NCBI RefSeq assembly: GCF_003385515.1
Contig: NZ_QNVT01000005.1
Location: 1 to 64,000 of the forward strand
DNA length: 64,000 nucleotides
Source of the DNA: Chryseobacterium pennae
GTDB lineage: Bacteria > Bacteroidota > Bacteroidia > Flavobacteriales > Weeksellaceae
Reading direction: 5' to 3'
Shown here: piece after piece, positions 1-7,112 of the stretch
How the letters are laid out: each line of letters opens with the position of its first letter
Position numbering within the stretch: position 1 is the stretch's first letter
Translations under genes and position numbers: made by a program
Notes under the pieces: generated by a model
Told to the model about the DNA's origin: nothing
Database searches by the model: none
What the model saw: the letters and a program-made list of their open reading frames with translations, nothing else

Positions 1-278
1 AAAATCAAAAACTTTAGATTACAGCTCAGAGGAGTAAAAGATAAATCTTTTTTTCTTTTTAGATTAACCAAACTTTTTGCGTAATCCACAACTTTTGGTA
101 CTGATCCGTTTTTACCTCTTCATTAAAATTTTATTTTGAATAGGATATTATCTTTCTGTGGAATCTGATGACAGGAATTTTTTGAATTTAAAACTGGAAC
201 GATATCATTAGCTTTACAGTTTGTTAATTAGATATTGTAGAAAGTGAATCTAATGCTTGATTGCTTTGAATGAAAATA
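1..278. other. left chromosomal flank, no gene seen
   Basis: AT-rich sequence without a convincing open reading frame, RNA gene or repeat on either strand. If the island at 279-13922 is excised, this segment would lie directly downstream of the tRNA-Gln terminator, so it is probably the original chromosomal sequence 3' of that tRNA gene. Confidence 0.5.
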
Positions 279-330
279 AAAAAGCCTTGTAAATCAAATG
301 ATTAACAAGGCTTTTTGTAGACCCACAGGG
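279..330. other. attL: left direct repeat of the island
   Basis: This 52-bp segment matches 13871-13922 at 49 of 52 positions; the mismatches are at 290, 298 and 315. It contains a copy of the tRNA-Gln terminator hairpin (stem arms 281-289 and 306-314) followed by 15 bp, TGTAGACCCACAGGG, identical to the end of the intact tRNA gene at the other side. The left copy is therefore a displaced tRNA 3' end, the usual footprint of a tyrosine recombinase that integrates into a tRNA gene. The integrase gene starts 170 bp inside this end. Confidence 0.88.
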
Positions 331-368
331 TTTAACCGTTGAATTTAGCTGTATTTGAATGAATCTTT

Positions 369-393
369 AAAAGCCCTAATAATGGGCTTTTTT
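369..393. terminator. bidirectional hairpin terminator
   Basis: An AAAAGCCC stem pairs with GGGCTTTT around a 7-nt loop, followed by T residues; it can act on both strands. It lies just inside attL and would insulate the integrase promoter from transcription entering from the chromosome. Confidence 0.6.
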
Positions 394-445
394 ACTGATT
401 TGAATTAAAATGAATACAACTGAATTTAATATGATAAAGTATAAA

Positions 446-479
446 TTCGGGAGTAGGTCGGGAAAATTAATTATCTTTG
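446..479 (+). promoter_or_regulatory. candidate integrase promoter and arm-type sites
   Basis: TATCTTTG at 472-479 fits the Bacteroidota -7 consensus TAnnTTTG and lies 23 bp before the integrase ATG. Immediately upstream are two direct TCGGGA motifs (447-452 and 458-463, 11 bp apart). A matching pair, 12 bp apart, sits beside the other att site (13843-13848 and 13855-13860). Their symmetric position suggests integrase arm-type or excisionase binding sites; this is inference. Confidence 0.45.
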
Positions 480-502
480 TATAACCCTAAAACAGGCGAT
501 TT

Positions 503-1813
503 ATGGCAAATATAGAATTCGGAGTTTACAGTAAAAAAATACCTGTAAATCTCAATATAAGGTTTTATCACAATAAAATCGATATTAACGCAAAAACTAA
601 CATCTTTGTTTTTGATACGGATTTCAAATATAAGAAAATTGCGAAAGGCAAGAAAAGTTCACGGAGCGTAGATATTACCAACGATTCTGTAAAAGCGAAA
701 ACGGATAAACTAAAAAAGCTAGTGTATGAAAGGTTTATCGAAGATTTTCCGAAAGGTCATCCCATCACTCCGATTTGGTTACTCAAAATTATTAATGAGT
801 TCCACGAGCGACCAGACGGAGAAAACGACCCTAAATTTTTTGTTATCCCACTTTTCGACCAATACATTGCCAATCAAAAAAAACAAATCAATACTGTAAC
901 AGGTGAGCCGTTGGCAGAAGGGACAATAACGAGGTTTGAGTACACTAAAACACATATTCAGCAGGTCGAAAAGCACCTGGGCAAAAAAATAAGAATCTCG
1001 GAGGTAGATTTGGTTTTCTGTAATGAGTTCATCCGTTATCATAAGGAAGTCAGTAAATACAGCAATACCACCATCTATAAGTCTATCAGTCAGATAAAGC
1101 AGGTTTTGAATGCTTCCGTAGCAAAGGGCGTTAAAATAAATCCTGAATTGAACAGTGACAAATTTACCATTAAAAAAGATGAAACCATTGATACCTACCT
1201 GAATGAGAGTGAAATTGAAAGAATCTTTAACTACGACCTTTCGGATAATGACAGACTAGATAAAGTCAGAGACTTGTTCATTACGGGGCTGTGGACGGGA
1301 CTCAGAATCTCGGATTTGAAACGTATTAACAGTTTTGATATTTCCAATAACAGAATCAAAATTGTAGAAACAGAGAAAACAAACAGTTTTATTGAAATTC
1401 CCATCCATCCACAGTTAAAACAGATTATCGAAAAAAGGGAGGGGGTATTACCAGAAATAAGCGACCAAAAGTTCAATCTGTATGTCAAGGAGTTATGCGA
1501 ATTGGTTGGAATTGATGAAGTGATTTTAGGCGGTTTGAGAAACCCTGAAACAAACCGAAAGGAGAAAGGGTATTATCCAAAACATAAGTTAATAGCATCT
1601 CATACCTGCCGTAGGTCTTTCGTATCAAACCATTACGGTAAGCTGGACGATAAAACCATTATGGCAATTACGGGGCATAAGTCACATAGTCAGTTCCTAG
1701 ATTATGTCAAAACATCCAAAAGGGAACATGCGGAAAAATTAGAGCAATATTGGGCACAGCAGGAAGAAACAAAGAAAACAAAAAGAATTCAGGTAAAACC
1801 AAAGAAAAAATAA
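503..1813 (+). CDS. tyrosine recombinase / integrase
   Basis: A 436-aa site-specific recombinase of the phage integrase family, expected to integrate and excise the island at tRNA-Gln. The N-terminal part (about 1-100) resembles an arm-binding domain, 110-210 a SAM-like core-binding domain, and 225-420 the catalytic domain. Catalytic residues are visible: Arg268 in TGLRISDL, His367-x-x-Arg370 in HTCRRSF, His392 in ITGHKSH and the nucleophile Tyr401 in FLDYVK. The ATG at 503 is preceded by a TATCTTTG -7 element. Its position 170 bp inside attL is typical for island integrases. It is full length with no sign of decay, so the island may still be mobile. Confidence 0.93.
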   Translation: MANIEFGVYSKKIPVNLNIRFYHNKIDINAKTNIFVFDTDFKYKKIAKGKKSSRSVDITNDSVKAKTDKLKKLVYERFIEDFPKGHPITPIWLLKIINEFHERPDGENDPKFFVIPLFDQYIANQKKQINTVTGEPLAEGTITRFEYTKTHIQQVEKHLGKKIRISEVDLVFCNEFIRYHKEVSKYSNTTIYKSISQIKQVLNASVAKGVKINPELNSDKFTIKKDETIDTYLNESEIERIFNYDLSDNDRLDKVRDLFITGLWTGLRISDLKRINSFDISNNRIKIVETEKTNSFIEIPIHPQLKQIIEKREGVLPEISDQKFNLYVKELCELVGIDEVILGGLRNPETNRKEKGYYPKHKLIASHTCRRSFVSNHYGKLDDKTIMAITGHKSHSQFLDYVKTSKREHAEKLEQYWAQQEETKKTKRIQVKPKKK

Positions 1814-2178
1814 TTTTCGGCACAGTATTTGAATATGATTTAAAAGTTTCAATTCTGAAAAATAAGATATATCACCTAATAGTGATTAGCGTGTAAGTAA
1901 GAATCGAAACGAGCGAAAAAGTTCTTTAAGATTATTTCAAGTAATTATACAAGTCTTCATTGGAGCGACCATACCGAGCATAATGCTAAATATTGGGGGA
2001 GCAGGAATTTTTAATTCAGAGGGATAATTACGCCAAAAATTGTGTAAATATAGTTTTTGAAGGTTGCGGGAATCACTCCGAACTAAAATAAGAGGCGAAG
2101 TTGTATTTTTCAATGGAGAAATTATATCTGGTCTTGAAATAATCAACAATTTTTAACGAAGCTAATTAATTTAGCAAG
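1814..2178. other. non-coding region after the integrase
   Basis: A 365-bp stretch without a credible gene; the only longer reading frame (minus strand, 1937-2149) has no recognisable features. It carries GGGATAATTACGCC at 2021-2034, which resembles the 3' module of each downstream tandem repeat (GG-ATAATTA-CC). The structured repeat family may therefore begin here as a degenerate fourth copy. Confidence 0.4.
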
Positions 2179-2461
2179 AAGTCGGGAACGGTCGTAAAAA
2201 ATCGTGAGAAGGGGTCGCACCTTGTAAAAAACGTGTCCTGCACATATCTAAAGGATAATTATATCCTAATAATAAGTCGGAAGCAGTTCGCACAGACTGC
2301 ACAAGGGGTCGCACCTTATAAAAAACGTGTTCTGCAAGTTTTAGGGGAATAATTATGTCTTTAAAATAAGTCAGAGACGGTCACACAAACCGTAACAAGG
2401 GGCTACACCTTATAAAACACGTACTCTGCGCCTAGTTCGGGAATAATTATGCCCAAACAAC
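2179..2461 (+). repeat. three tandem 94-95 bp structured repeats (possible ncRNA array)
   Basis: Units at 2179-2273, 2274-2367 and 2368-2461 each start with AAGTC and have the same layout. Hairpin A has 5-bp arms at 2188-2192/2201-2205, 2283-2287/2296-2300 and 2377-2381/2389-2393. The arms read ACGGU/AUCGU, GCAGU/ACUGC and ACGGU/ACCGU, so sequence changes while pairing is kept. Hairpin B is AAGG/CCTT around a 7-nt loop. Next come a conserved AAAAAACGTG..CTGC block and an AT palindrome flanked by GG and CC (a 6-bp perfect stem in unit 1). Hairpin terminators follow at 2494 and 2542. Compensatory change supports a transcribed RNA; the orientation is inferred from the terminators. Function is unknown. 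Confidence 0.6.
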
Positions 2462-2493
2462 AAAAATTTAACAACTATTAACAAAAAATATAC

Positions 2494-2525
2494 AGACTCA
2501 ATTTTATAAGTTGGGTCTTTTTTTA
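2494..2525 (+). terminator. intrinsic terminator after the repeat array
   Basis: An 8-bp stem (2494-2501 with 2511-2518, one G-U pair) is followed by eight T residues. It closes any transcript running through the tandem repeats. Confidence 0.7.
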
Positions 2526-2541
2526 TGTCTAAACATCAACG

Positions 2542-2570
2542 AGGCTGTCCAAAAAGGGCAGTCTTTTTTT
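2542..2570 (+). terminator. second intrinsic terminator
   Basis: The 9-bp stem AGGCTGTCC/GGGCAGTCT (two G-U pairs) has a 5-nt A loop and seven T residues. It lies 17 bp after the previous terminator and 50 bp before the excisionase gene. Two terminators in a row indicate that the repeat transcript is deliberately separated from the gene downstream. Confidence 0.7.
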
Positions 2571-2620
2571 ATGCCTGTATGTCAGGTAATTGAATTTTAT
2601 AACAACAAAAAATATACATT

Positions 2621-2917
2621 ATGAGTAATAACAACACATTACTAGTCCAAATGACAAAAGATGAGCTAATGCAGGATTTTGAGCAGGTAGTTCGTAAAGT
2701 AGTTAATCAAATGCAGGTTGACAGGCAAACCTCAAAAGATGAGAAACTAGCTTTGACCCGTGATGAAACGGCAGAGTTACTAGATGTAAGCCTAACAACA
2801 CTCCATAACTGGAATAAGCAAGGGATTTTAAAACCCTCTGCAAAGGTCGGCAAAAGAGTGTATTATTCTAAAGATGAGGTATTAGCAAGGCTGAGAGGGG
2901 GACAGGTGAGCGCATAA
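2621..2917 (+). CDS. helix-turn-helix excisionase-like protein
   Basis: A 98-aa DNA-binding protein with a MerR/excisionase-type winged helix in its C-terminal half (about 45-93). LTRDETAELLDVSLTTLHNW is the helix-turn-helix, and VGKRVYYSKDEVLARL is the wing plus last helix. The first 40 residues look like a short coiled coil. Proteins of this size and layout are the usual recombination directionality factors of Bacteroidota integrative elements, where they bend att DNA and bias the integrase towards excision. The gene stands alone between two terminators and the Rep-like gene. A regulatory role instead of excision is possible. Confidence 0.75.
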   Translation: MSNNNTLLVQMTKDELMQDFEQVVRKVVNQMQVDRQTSKDEKLALTRDETAELLDVSLTTLHNWNKQGILKPSAKVGKRVYYSKDEVLARLRGGQVSA

Positions 2918-3100
2918 GAAACATCTTTTTATTATTATGCCGCAAAAACTCTTCAAACGGCTTAAATTTCCTGTTTTACAGTTCAAATGATAGTTTCTAT
3001 ATCTGGGTTGTAATAATCTCTTAAATACCCCTTAAATCAATTTTTAACGATAAAGACAATGCCTAACCTTAGTACAATTACATAGGGGGGAGCTATTGGT

Positions 3101-4024
3101 ATGTCTAAAATTAACACAGTAAATATTATGATAGATTTTATTAAAACATATACAAAAACAAAAGAATCTTTAGAAAATAAGATAAAAAGCTATGAAGATA
3201 GTGAGACTATATGTAACCTTGACTTTGGTACAGGGGAAATAGTATATCCGTGTAGGAGGTATTTTGAAAATATTGAGGTACGGATTACAAATGTTTCAGG
3301 ATTTGTCCGTAACTCCATGCACAAATACTTTAATCTTAAAAATGGCTTTGGTGACAATAATTACACAGATTTTTATTACCCCGATATTATGACTTCTTTT
3401 GAGCAGCTTCAAGCTGACCTGGACGAAGATATTTCGGACTACAATGTTACTAATCTGGAGTTTGGGTTGAATATACAGACCTCTTTAAGCCCTAAATATA
3501 TGTTGGATAATAATATTCTGATGTTCAATTTTGATGAATTTAACCAAAAAGATACTTTTAAGGGCAAAGGAATGTATAAACAGTACAACCGTAGTGAGTA
3601 TTACGTTAAAATTTACGACAAAGGTTTGCAGTATAAGCTGGATTATAACCTGTTGCGTGTGGAAATTAAGGTTACGGACAGTAAATTACTGAAAAAACGG
3701 TTTGGAATCCATACGGTTCAGGATATTTACGATAAAAATAAGCTGGAATTGATGTTTAACTTCTTGTTAGAGTGCTTTGATGAGGTTAATATCATTGATA
3801 GTCTCGCTACTCAGGAAATCCGCGGGGAAGAAAAAACAGTTATTGAACTTGGCAAAAGCCCTCATTATTGGCGGGAAATAAAAAACAGTAAATCATCTAG
3901 CCATTATTATGACCTAAGAACAAGGTTTAATAACCTACTAAGAAAGTATAACCTTGATACCATAAAATTAGAGTTACGGGATTTACTTGTGGCTAAGTTT
4001 AGAACTTTGATAGGGGATAGGTAG
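3101..4024 (+). CDS. putative replication-initiation / relaxase-like protein
   Basis: A 307-aa protein I cannot assign firmly. The segment YVKIYDKGLQYKL followed by LLRVEIKV (about 167-190) resembles the core of rolling-circle Rep proteins of the filamentous-phage gpII and plasmid families, which read K-x-Y-D-K then L-R-x-E. VTNLEFGLNI near residue 116 could be the preceding strand. A HUH metal motif is not obvious. Its place, after the excisionase and before the cargo, is where small Bacteroidota islands carry a Rep or relaxase gene. An unusual G-rich stretch (TAGGGGGGAGC) lies about 10 nt before the ATG. No partner mobilisation protein is seen. Confidence 0.45.
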   Translation: MSKINTVNIMIDFIKTYTKTKESLENKIKSYEDSETICNLDFGTGEIVYPCRRYFENIEVRITNVSGFVRNSMHKYFNLKNGFGDNNYTDFYYPDIMTSFEQLQADLDEDISDYNVTNLEFGLNIQTSLSPKYMLDNNILMFNFDEFNQKDTFKGKGMYKQYNRSEYYVKIYDKGLQYKLDYNLLRVEIKVTDSKLLKKRFGIHTVQDIYDKNKLELMFNFLLECFDEVNIIDSLATQEIRGEEKTVIELGKSPHYWREIKNSKSSSHYYDLRTRFNNLLRKYNLDTIKLELRDLLVAKFRTLIGDR

Positions 4025-4108
4025 GTTTGGGTTTGGGAGTTTAGGGGGAGGTTAAAAAGGACAAAATCGGACTATATATTAAGAGTAATTTGTACTGTAA
4101 ATAAAAAA

Positions 4109-4144
4109 GATTGGCTATACCTTGATATTTCGATAGAACCAATC
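4109..4144 (-). terminator. terminator of the LRR gene
   Basis: On the minus strand a GATTGG/CCAATC stem with an inner CTAT/ATAG pairing is followed by six T residues. It lies about 30 bp after the stop codon of the leucine-rich-repeat gene. Confidence 0.6.
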
Positions 4145-4175
4145 ATATTATGTGTAATACAGGAATTCTAATTTA

Positions 4176-5354
4176 TCAGTTTTTTATAATTTTCTTTGTT
4201 ATAAAATCTGTTCCGTTAAATAATTTTAAAAAGTAAATCCCGTTAATCAATAATGAAGTATCAATTTTAAATTGCTGTAAATTGCCTGATTGAATAATTC
4301 TGCCCTCTGAATTGATAATTTCATACTTTGTAAAATCTGAATCGGAAACTATATTAAGTGAATATTTGAAAGGATTAGGATAAATATTAAACTGTTTTTT
4401 AGTTGTTGTTTCTGCGGTTGCTAGTACAGAATTACATTCAGTAGCAGTCTCTACATAAGTTGCAGTGTAAGGTTTTATCCAAAAGTTTGTGAGAGTAGAA
4501 CTATCTTTCCAATCAACAAAAATACATCTCAATAATGGAGATTGCGTTACGTTTCCAAATAGGACGTTTAACATATTGCTGTTATTGCCATTGCGTACAT
4601 CAACACTAGTTAAATTACTGCCTTGTGTATATAATTCCTGTAAGCTGGTATTTTGAGCGACATTTAAAGTTGTTAAATTAGAGCTAGTTGTTAGTTTTTT
4701 AAGATTTATATTGGAACTAAGATTTATATTTGAAATAGGGGTTACAGAAAAATTTAGTTCCTCTAAATTAATATTGGCATTTAAAGAAAGATTTGCAATA
4801 GGGTTGCTTTCAATTCGCAAAACTTTTAAACCGCTATTATTAGATGTGTTTAATGCTGAAATTTGATTATTGGTACAATATAATTTCTGAAAAGAATTTG
4901 AATTTGGTAAATTAATGGTTGACAAATTATTCCACGAACATGATAAGTATTCTAAAAGTAAATTTTGATTTACAGTAAGACTTGCAAGATTATTATTATC
5001 ACAAAATACTGTTTTCAATTGACTATTTTGGCTTAAATCAAGATTTGTCAGATTGTTACTACCAATCTCTAAGACTTTTAAATTTGAGAAATGTTGAATA
5101 CCATTCAAAGACGAAATATTATTGCCTAATAGCCACAGTTCGGCTACTTGTTGTGCTTCACTGACTTGTATTTCCATATCATTATTAGTGTCAACCTTAA
5201 TCCAATTACCCGCAGAATTTTTTGCTATATGTGCAGAGGGAGTTGAAAACACCAGTTTTGATTTAAATGTATTATCGGTAAAATTTACAATAGCTTGGGA
5301 AAATATATTCGCAGTAAGAGCGACAGTAAACACAAGAGATAATTTTGTTCTCAT
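4176..5354 (-). CDS. T9SS-exported leucine-rich-repeat protein
   Basis: A 392-aa surface or secreted protein. The chosen ATG gives a signal peptide (MRTKLSLVFTVALTANIFSQ); the longer frame would start at a TTG with a charged extension. Residues of about 60-300 carry irregular leucine-rich repeats of the L-x-x-L-x-L-x-x-N type. The last 70 residues match the type A T9SS sorting domain (IYPNPF start, GIYFLKL, ending KKIIKN), so it should cross the outer membrane by type IX secretion. It diverges from the XRE regulator, with which it shares a 99-bp promoter region. LRR proteins of this type often bind proteins or surfaces; the target here is unknown. Confidence 0.85.
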   Translation of the reverse strand: MRTKLSLVFTVALTANIFSQAIVNFTDNTFKSKLVFSTPSAHIAKNSAGNWIKVDTNNDMEIQVSEAQQVAELWLLGNNISSLNGIQHFSNLKVLEIGSNNLTNLDLSQNSQLKTVFCDNNNLASLTVNQNLLLEYLSCSWNNLSTINLPNSNSFQKLYCTNNQISALNTSNNSGLKVLRIESNPIANLSLNANINLEELNFSVTPISNINLSSNINLKKLTTSSNLTTLNVAQNTSLQELYTQGSNLTSVDVRNGNNSNMLNVLFGNVTQSPLLRCIFVDWKDSSTLTNFWIKPYTATYVETATECNSVLATAETTTKKQFNIYPNPFKYSLNIVSDSDFTKYEIINSEGRIIQSGNLQQFKIDTSLLINGIYFLKLFNGTDFITKKIIKN

Positions 5355-5400
5355 TTTTTTAATTTTTGAAAACAAAAATGCAGACTTATATCTTATTTGT

Positions 5401-5455
5401 TATATTTGTATCATTGTATAATATAACCAAAATGGTTATAATTCATAACCGTTAT
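5401..5455 (+). promoter_or_regulatory. XRE gene promoter with two palindromic operators
   Basis: TATATTTG at 5401-5408 fits the TAnnTTTG -7 element. Downstream lies a perfect inverted repeat of 8-bp arms around 3 bp (TATAACCA at 5422-5429, TGGTTATA at 5433-5440). A second palindrome, ATAAC-C-GTTAT at 5445-5455, overlaps the start codon. Both share the half-site ATAAC. The position between promoter and start codon suits autorepression by the XRE protein, and possibly control of the divergent LRR gene. Binding is inferred. Confidence 0.6.
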
Positions 5456-5831
5456 GATAGGAAACAAGATAAAAAATATACGAGAGTTAAAGAATTTTAC
5501 TCAGGAATATATGGCTGAAAAATTAGATATTTCTCAGGCTGCATATAGTAAATTAGAAAAAGGAGATATAAAGGTTTCATCTGAGAAACTATGTCAAATT
5601 GCTAAAATATTAGATGTTAATCCAGAAGATATAACATCTTTTGATAGTCAAAAATATTTTAACAGTTTCAATAACGTTAAAGGAAGCAATAACGGAAGCA
5701 TTATCATTGGAGCGGATGAGACTGAATTGATAAAGAAATTGTATGAAGATAAGATTTCACTACTCGAAAAATTATTAAATAATACAGAAAAAGAGTTGAA
5801 AAATTATAAAACAAGATACGGAGAGCTTTAA
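5454..5831 (+). CDS. XRE-family transcriptional regulator
   Basis: A 125-aa regulator. Residues 1-60 form a Cro/C1-type helix-turn-helix (IRELKNFTQEYMAEKLDISQ, then AAYSKLEKGD), followed by a linker. A C-terminal coiled coil (about 88-122, ELIKKLYEDKISLLEKLLNN) probably dimerises. The ATG at 5454 sits inside a palindrome that looks like its own operator. It is transcribed away from the LRR gene and precedes the peptide locus. It is a good candidate to control the cargo, but which genes it regulates cannot be told from sequence. Confidence 0.85.
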   Translation: MIGNKIKNIRELKNFTQEYMAEKLDISQAAYSKLEKGDIKVSSEKLCQIAKILDVNPEDITSFDSQKYFNSFNNVKGSNNGSIIIGADETELIKKLYEDKISLLEKLLNNTEKELKNYKTRYGEL

Positions 5832-5843
5832 TAGCTCTCTTTT
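5821..5843 (+). terminator. terminator overlapping the XRE stop codon
   Basis: The stem GAGAGCT/AGCTCTC (5821-5827 and 5833-5839) is followed by a short T tract. The XRE stop codon lies in the loop, so the regulator is a separate transcription unit. Confidence 0.7.
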
Positions 5844-5916
5844 TAGTTAGTAAGAATATTGTTTAAGAAAATAAGCATAATAATCTTAATTCATGACCAA
5901 ATGAAATGGTTAAAAG

Positions 5917-5945
5917 TTGTTAAGGAGTTATTTTTGCTATATTTG
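5917..5945 (+). promoter_or_regulatory. promoter of the 5960 gene
   Basis: TTG at 5917-5919 and TATATTTG at 5938-5945 are separated by 18 bp, a good match to the Bacteroidota -33/-7 promoter. The first ATG follows 15 bp later. Confidence 0.6.
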
Positions 5946-5959
5946 GCAAGTAATATGCT

Positions 5960-6760
5960 ATGTTGTCTCTTATGAGATTTATTTTTTTTCTTTTATTCAG
6001 CACTTTCAGTTATGCCCAGAGTAGTGTTTCTGGGAATACCGTTTCGGAGCAAGGGTATATAATACAAAAAGTGTTAGTTATTAATGTACGAACCAATGAA
6101 CAAAAATTCTCTGATACAAAAGGGTTTTTCAATATAAAAGCTAATATTAATGATGAATTGAGATTTGTAAAAGAAAATTATGAGAGGAGTTCAAGAAAAA
6201 TTTTCAGTCAGGATTTTTCCAATTTAATTTCTGTTACACTTATACAAAAACCAACCGAAATTGAGGAAGTAACATTAGCTTTTAATTCTTCGGGAGACAT
6301 TAAAAAGGACATGAATTTTAATTCATCTAAGAAAACAGCTAAACTTAATAATGACATTAGTGAGTATTTGAAAAAACCTATGGCAGAAACTCAACCTAAA
6401 AATAATATTCCGTCTTCTTTTGCTCCACGTAACCCCTATGAGGGACAATTAAATTTATTAAGTATTAGTTCAGGAGGAACATCTGGAGGATTAGTTGGTT
6501 TTTTGTTGAAACAAAGTATTAAAAAAAATGTAAAACCTACATATGCACAGATACAAGAGTTTTATAAGAAAATTAAAAACTCTCTTTATGGTGATTATTT
6601 TGTAAATAATGGATTGAATGAATTTGAATTTGAGGAATATGTTATACATATAGATAGAAAATATAATTTATCTGAAAAATATTGGAATAATTTTAAAAAA
6701 AATGAAATTGACAATTTGTTAAAAAAATCAATTAAAGATTATCTGAAAAATAAAAAATAG
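5960..6760 (+). CDS. CarboxypepD_reg-like surface protein, unknown function
   Basis: A 266-aa protein. The N-terminus is a signal peptide ending in FSYAQ (start at 5960 or at the ATG at 5972). Residues 20-100 resemble a carboxypeptidase regulatory-like (TonB-receptor prefix type) beta domain: SVSGNTVSEQGYIIQKVLV, then FSDTKGFFNIKA, then IEEVTLAF. The rest is Lys/Asn-rich with no recognised domain. A Gly/Ser stretch (ISSGGTSGGLVGFLL, about 175) could be a short membrane-active or flexible segment. It has its own promoter and lies directly upstream of the double-glycine peptide gene. It may be an accessory or protection protein of that locus; this is inference from position only. Confidence 0.7.
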   Translation: MLSLMRFIFFLLFSTFSYAQSSVSGNTVSEQGYIIQKVLVINVRTNEQKFSDTKGFFNIKANINDELRFVKENYERSSRKIFSQDFSNLISVTLIQKPTEIEEVTLAFNSSGDIKKDMNFNSSKKTAKLNNDISEYLKKPMAETQPKNNIPSSFAPRNPYEGQLNLLSISSGGTSGGLVGFLLKQSIKKNVKPTYAQIQEFYKKIKNSLYGDYFVNNGLNEFEFEEYVIHIDRKYNLSEKYWNNFKKNEIDNLLKKSIKDYLKNKK

Positions 6761-6820
6761 TATTAAAAAATTATAAATGTTAGAGAAATGGATGTTTTAT
6801 TTATCAATTTGAAAATAAAA

Positions 6821-6852
6821 TTTGGTAATTACAAAAAAAACATTTAGATTTG
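6821..6852 (+). promoter_or_regulatory. promoter of the double-glycine peptide gene
   Basis: TTTG at 6821-6824 and TAGATTTG at 6845-6852 are 20 bp apart, matching the Bacteroidota -33 and -7 elements. Transcription would begin near 6857, leaving a leader of about 25 nt before the ATG at 6882. A TTG at 6822 that could act as an upstream start falls inside the -33 box, which argues for the shorter protein. Confidence 0.65.
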
Positions 6853-6881
6853 TCTTACTATTAATTATAAAATTATACAAA

Positions 6882-7043
6882 ATGAAAAAAATGAACAATT
6901 TCAAGAAAATGTCAAGAACTGAATTGAAAAGTTTTAAAGGAGGATATAGCTGGTTCAGATGTATGACGAGAGCTCTTCAGTGGCCGTGGCAAAGTGAATC
7001 TACTGACAGACCTCAAGATTGGGATGCTTGTAGAGCAGCATAA
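6882..7043 (+). CDS. double-glycine-leader peptide precursor (bacteriocin-like)
   Basis: A 53-aa precursor. Residues 1-21 form a leader ending in MSRTELKSFKGG, which matches the Bacteroidota double-glycine leader pattern (S-R-x-E-L-K-x-[IF]-K-G-G) cut by C39 peptidases. The predicted mature peptide is 32 residues. It starts YSWFRC, carries Trp at core positions 3, 13, 15 and 26, and has exactly two Cys, at 6 and 29, so a single disulfide ring is possible. The next genes encode a disulfide-forming membrane protein and a C39-peptidase exporter, which fits. It has its own promoter and terminator. A toxin or a signal are both possible; no homologue was recognised. Confidence 0.8.
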   Translation: MKKMNNFKKMSRTELKSFKGGYSWFRCMTRALQWPWQSESTDRPQDWDACRAA

Positions 7044-7073
7044 ACTAAATCTTGAAAAATTCAAAACAATTTA

Positions 7074-7098
7074 GAGGCTGATAACAGCCTCTTTTTTT
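7074..7098 (+). terminator. terminator after the peptide gene
   Basis: The perfect 7-bp stem GAGGCTG/CAGCCTC has an ATAA loop and seven T residues. It lies 30 bp after the peptide stop codon and 15 bp before the next gene. No promoter is visible behind it, so the export genes probably depend on read-through, which would make peptide mRNA more abundant. Confidence 0.8.
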
Positions 7099-7112
7099 AT
7101 AATAATGTGTAT

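Noticed and set aside
1937..2149. minus-strand 70-codon frame after the integrase
   Set aside because: No promoter, family or codon pattern; the region is better explained as non-coding.
2179..2461. CRISPR array
   Set aside because: Only three units of 94-95 bp, no short identical repeat with unique spacers, and no cas genes nearby.
5122..5421. 99-codon plus-strand frame opposite the LRR gene
   Set aside because: Antisense shadow of the LRR coding sequence.
6822..7043. 73-aa version of the peptide precursor starting at TTG
   Set aside because: The TTG is part of the -33 promoter box and the extension is hydrophobic; ATG at 6882 gives a canonical double-glycine leader.
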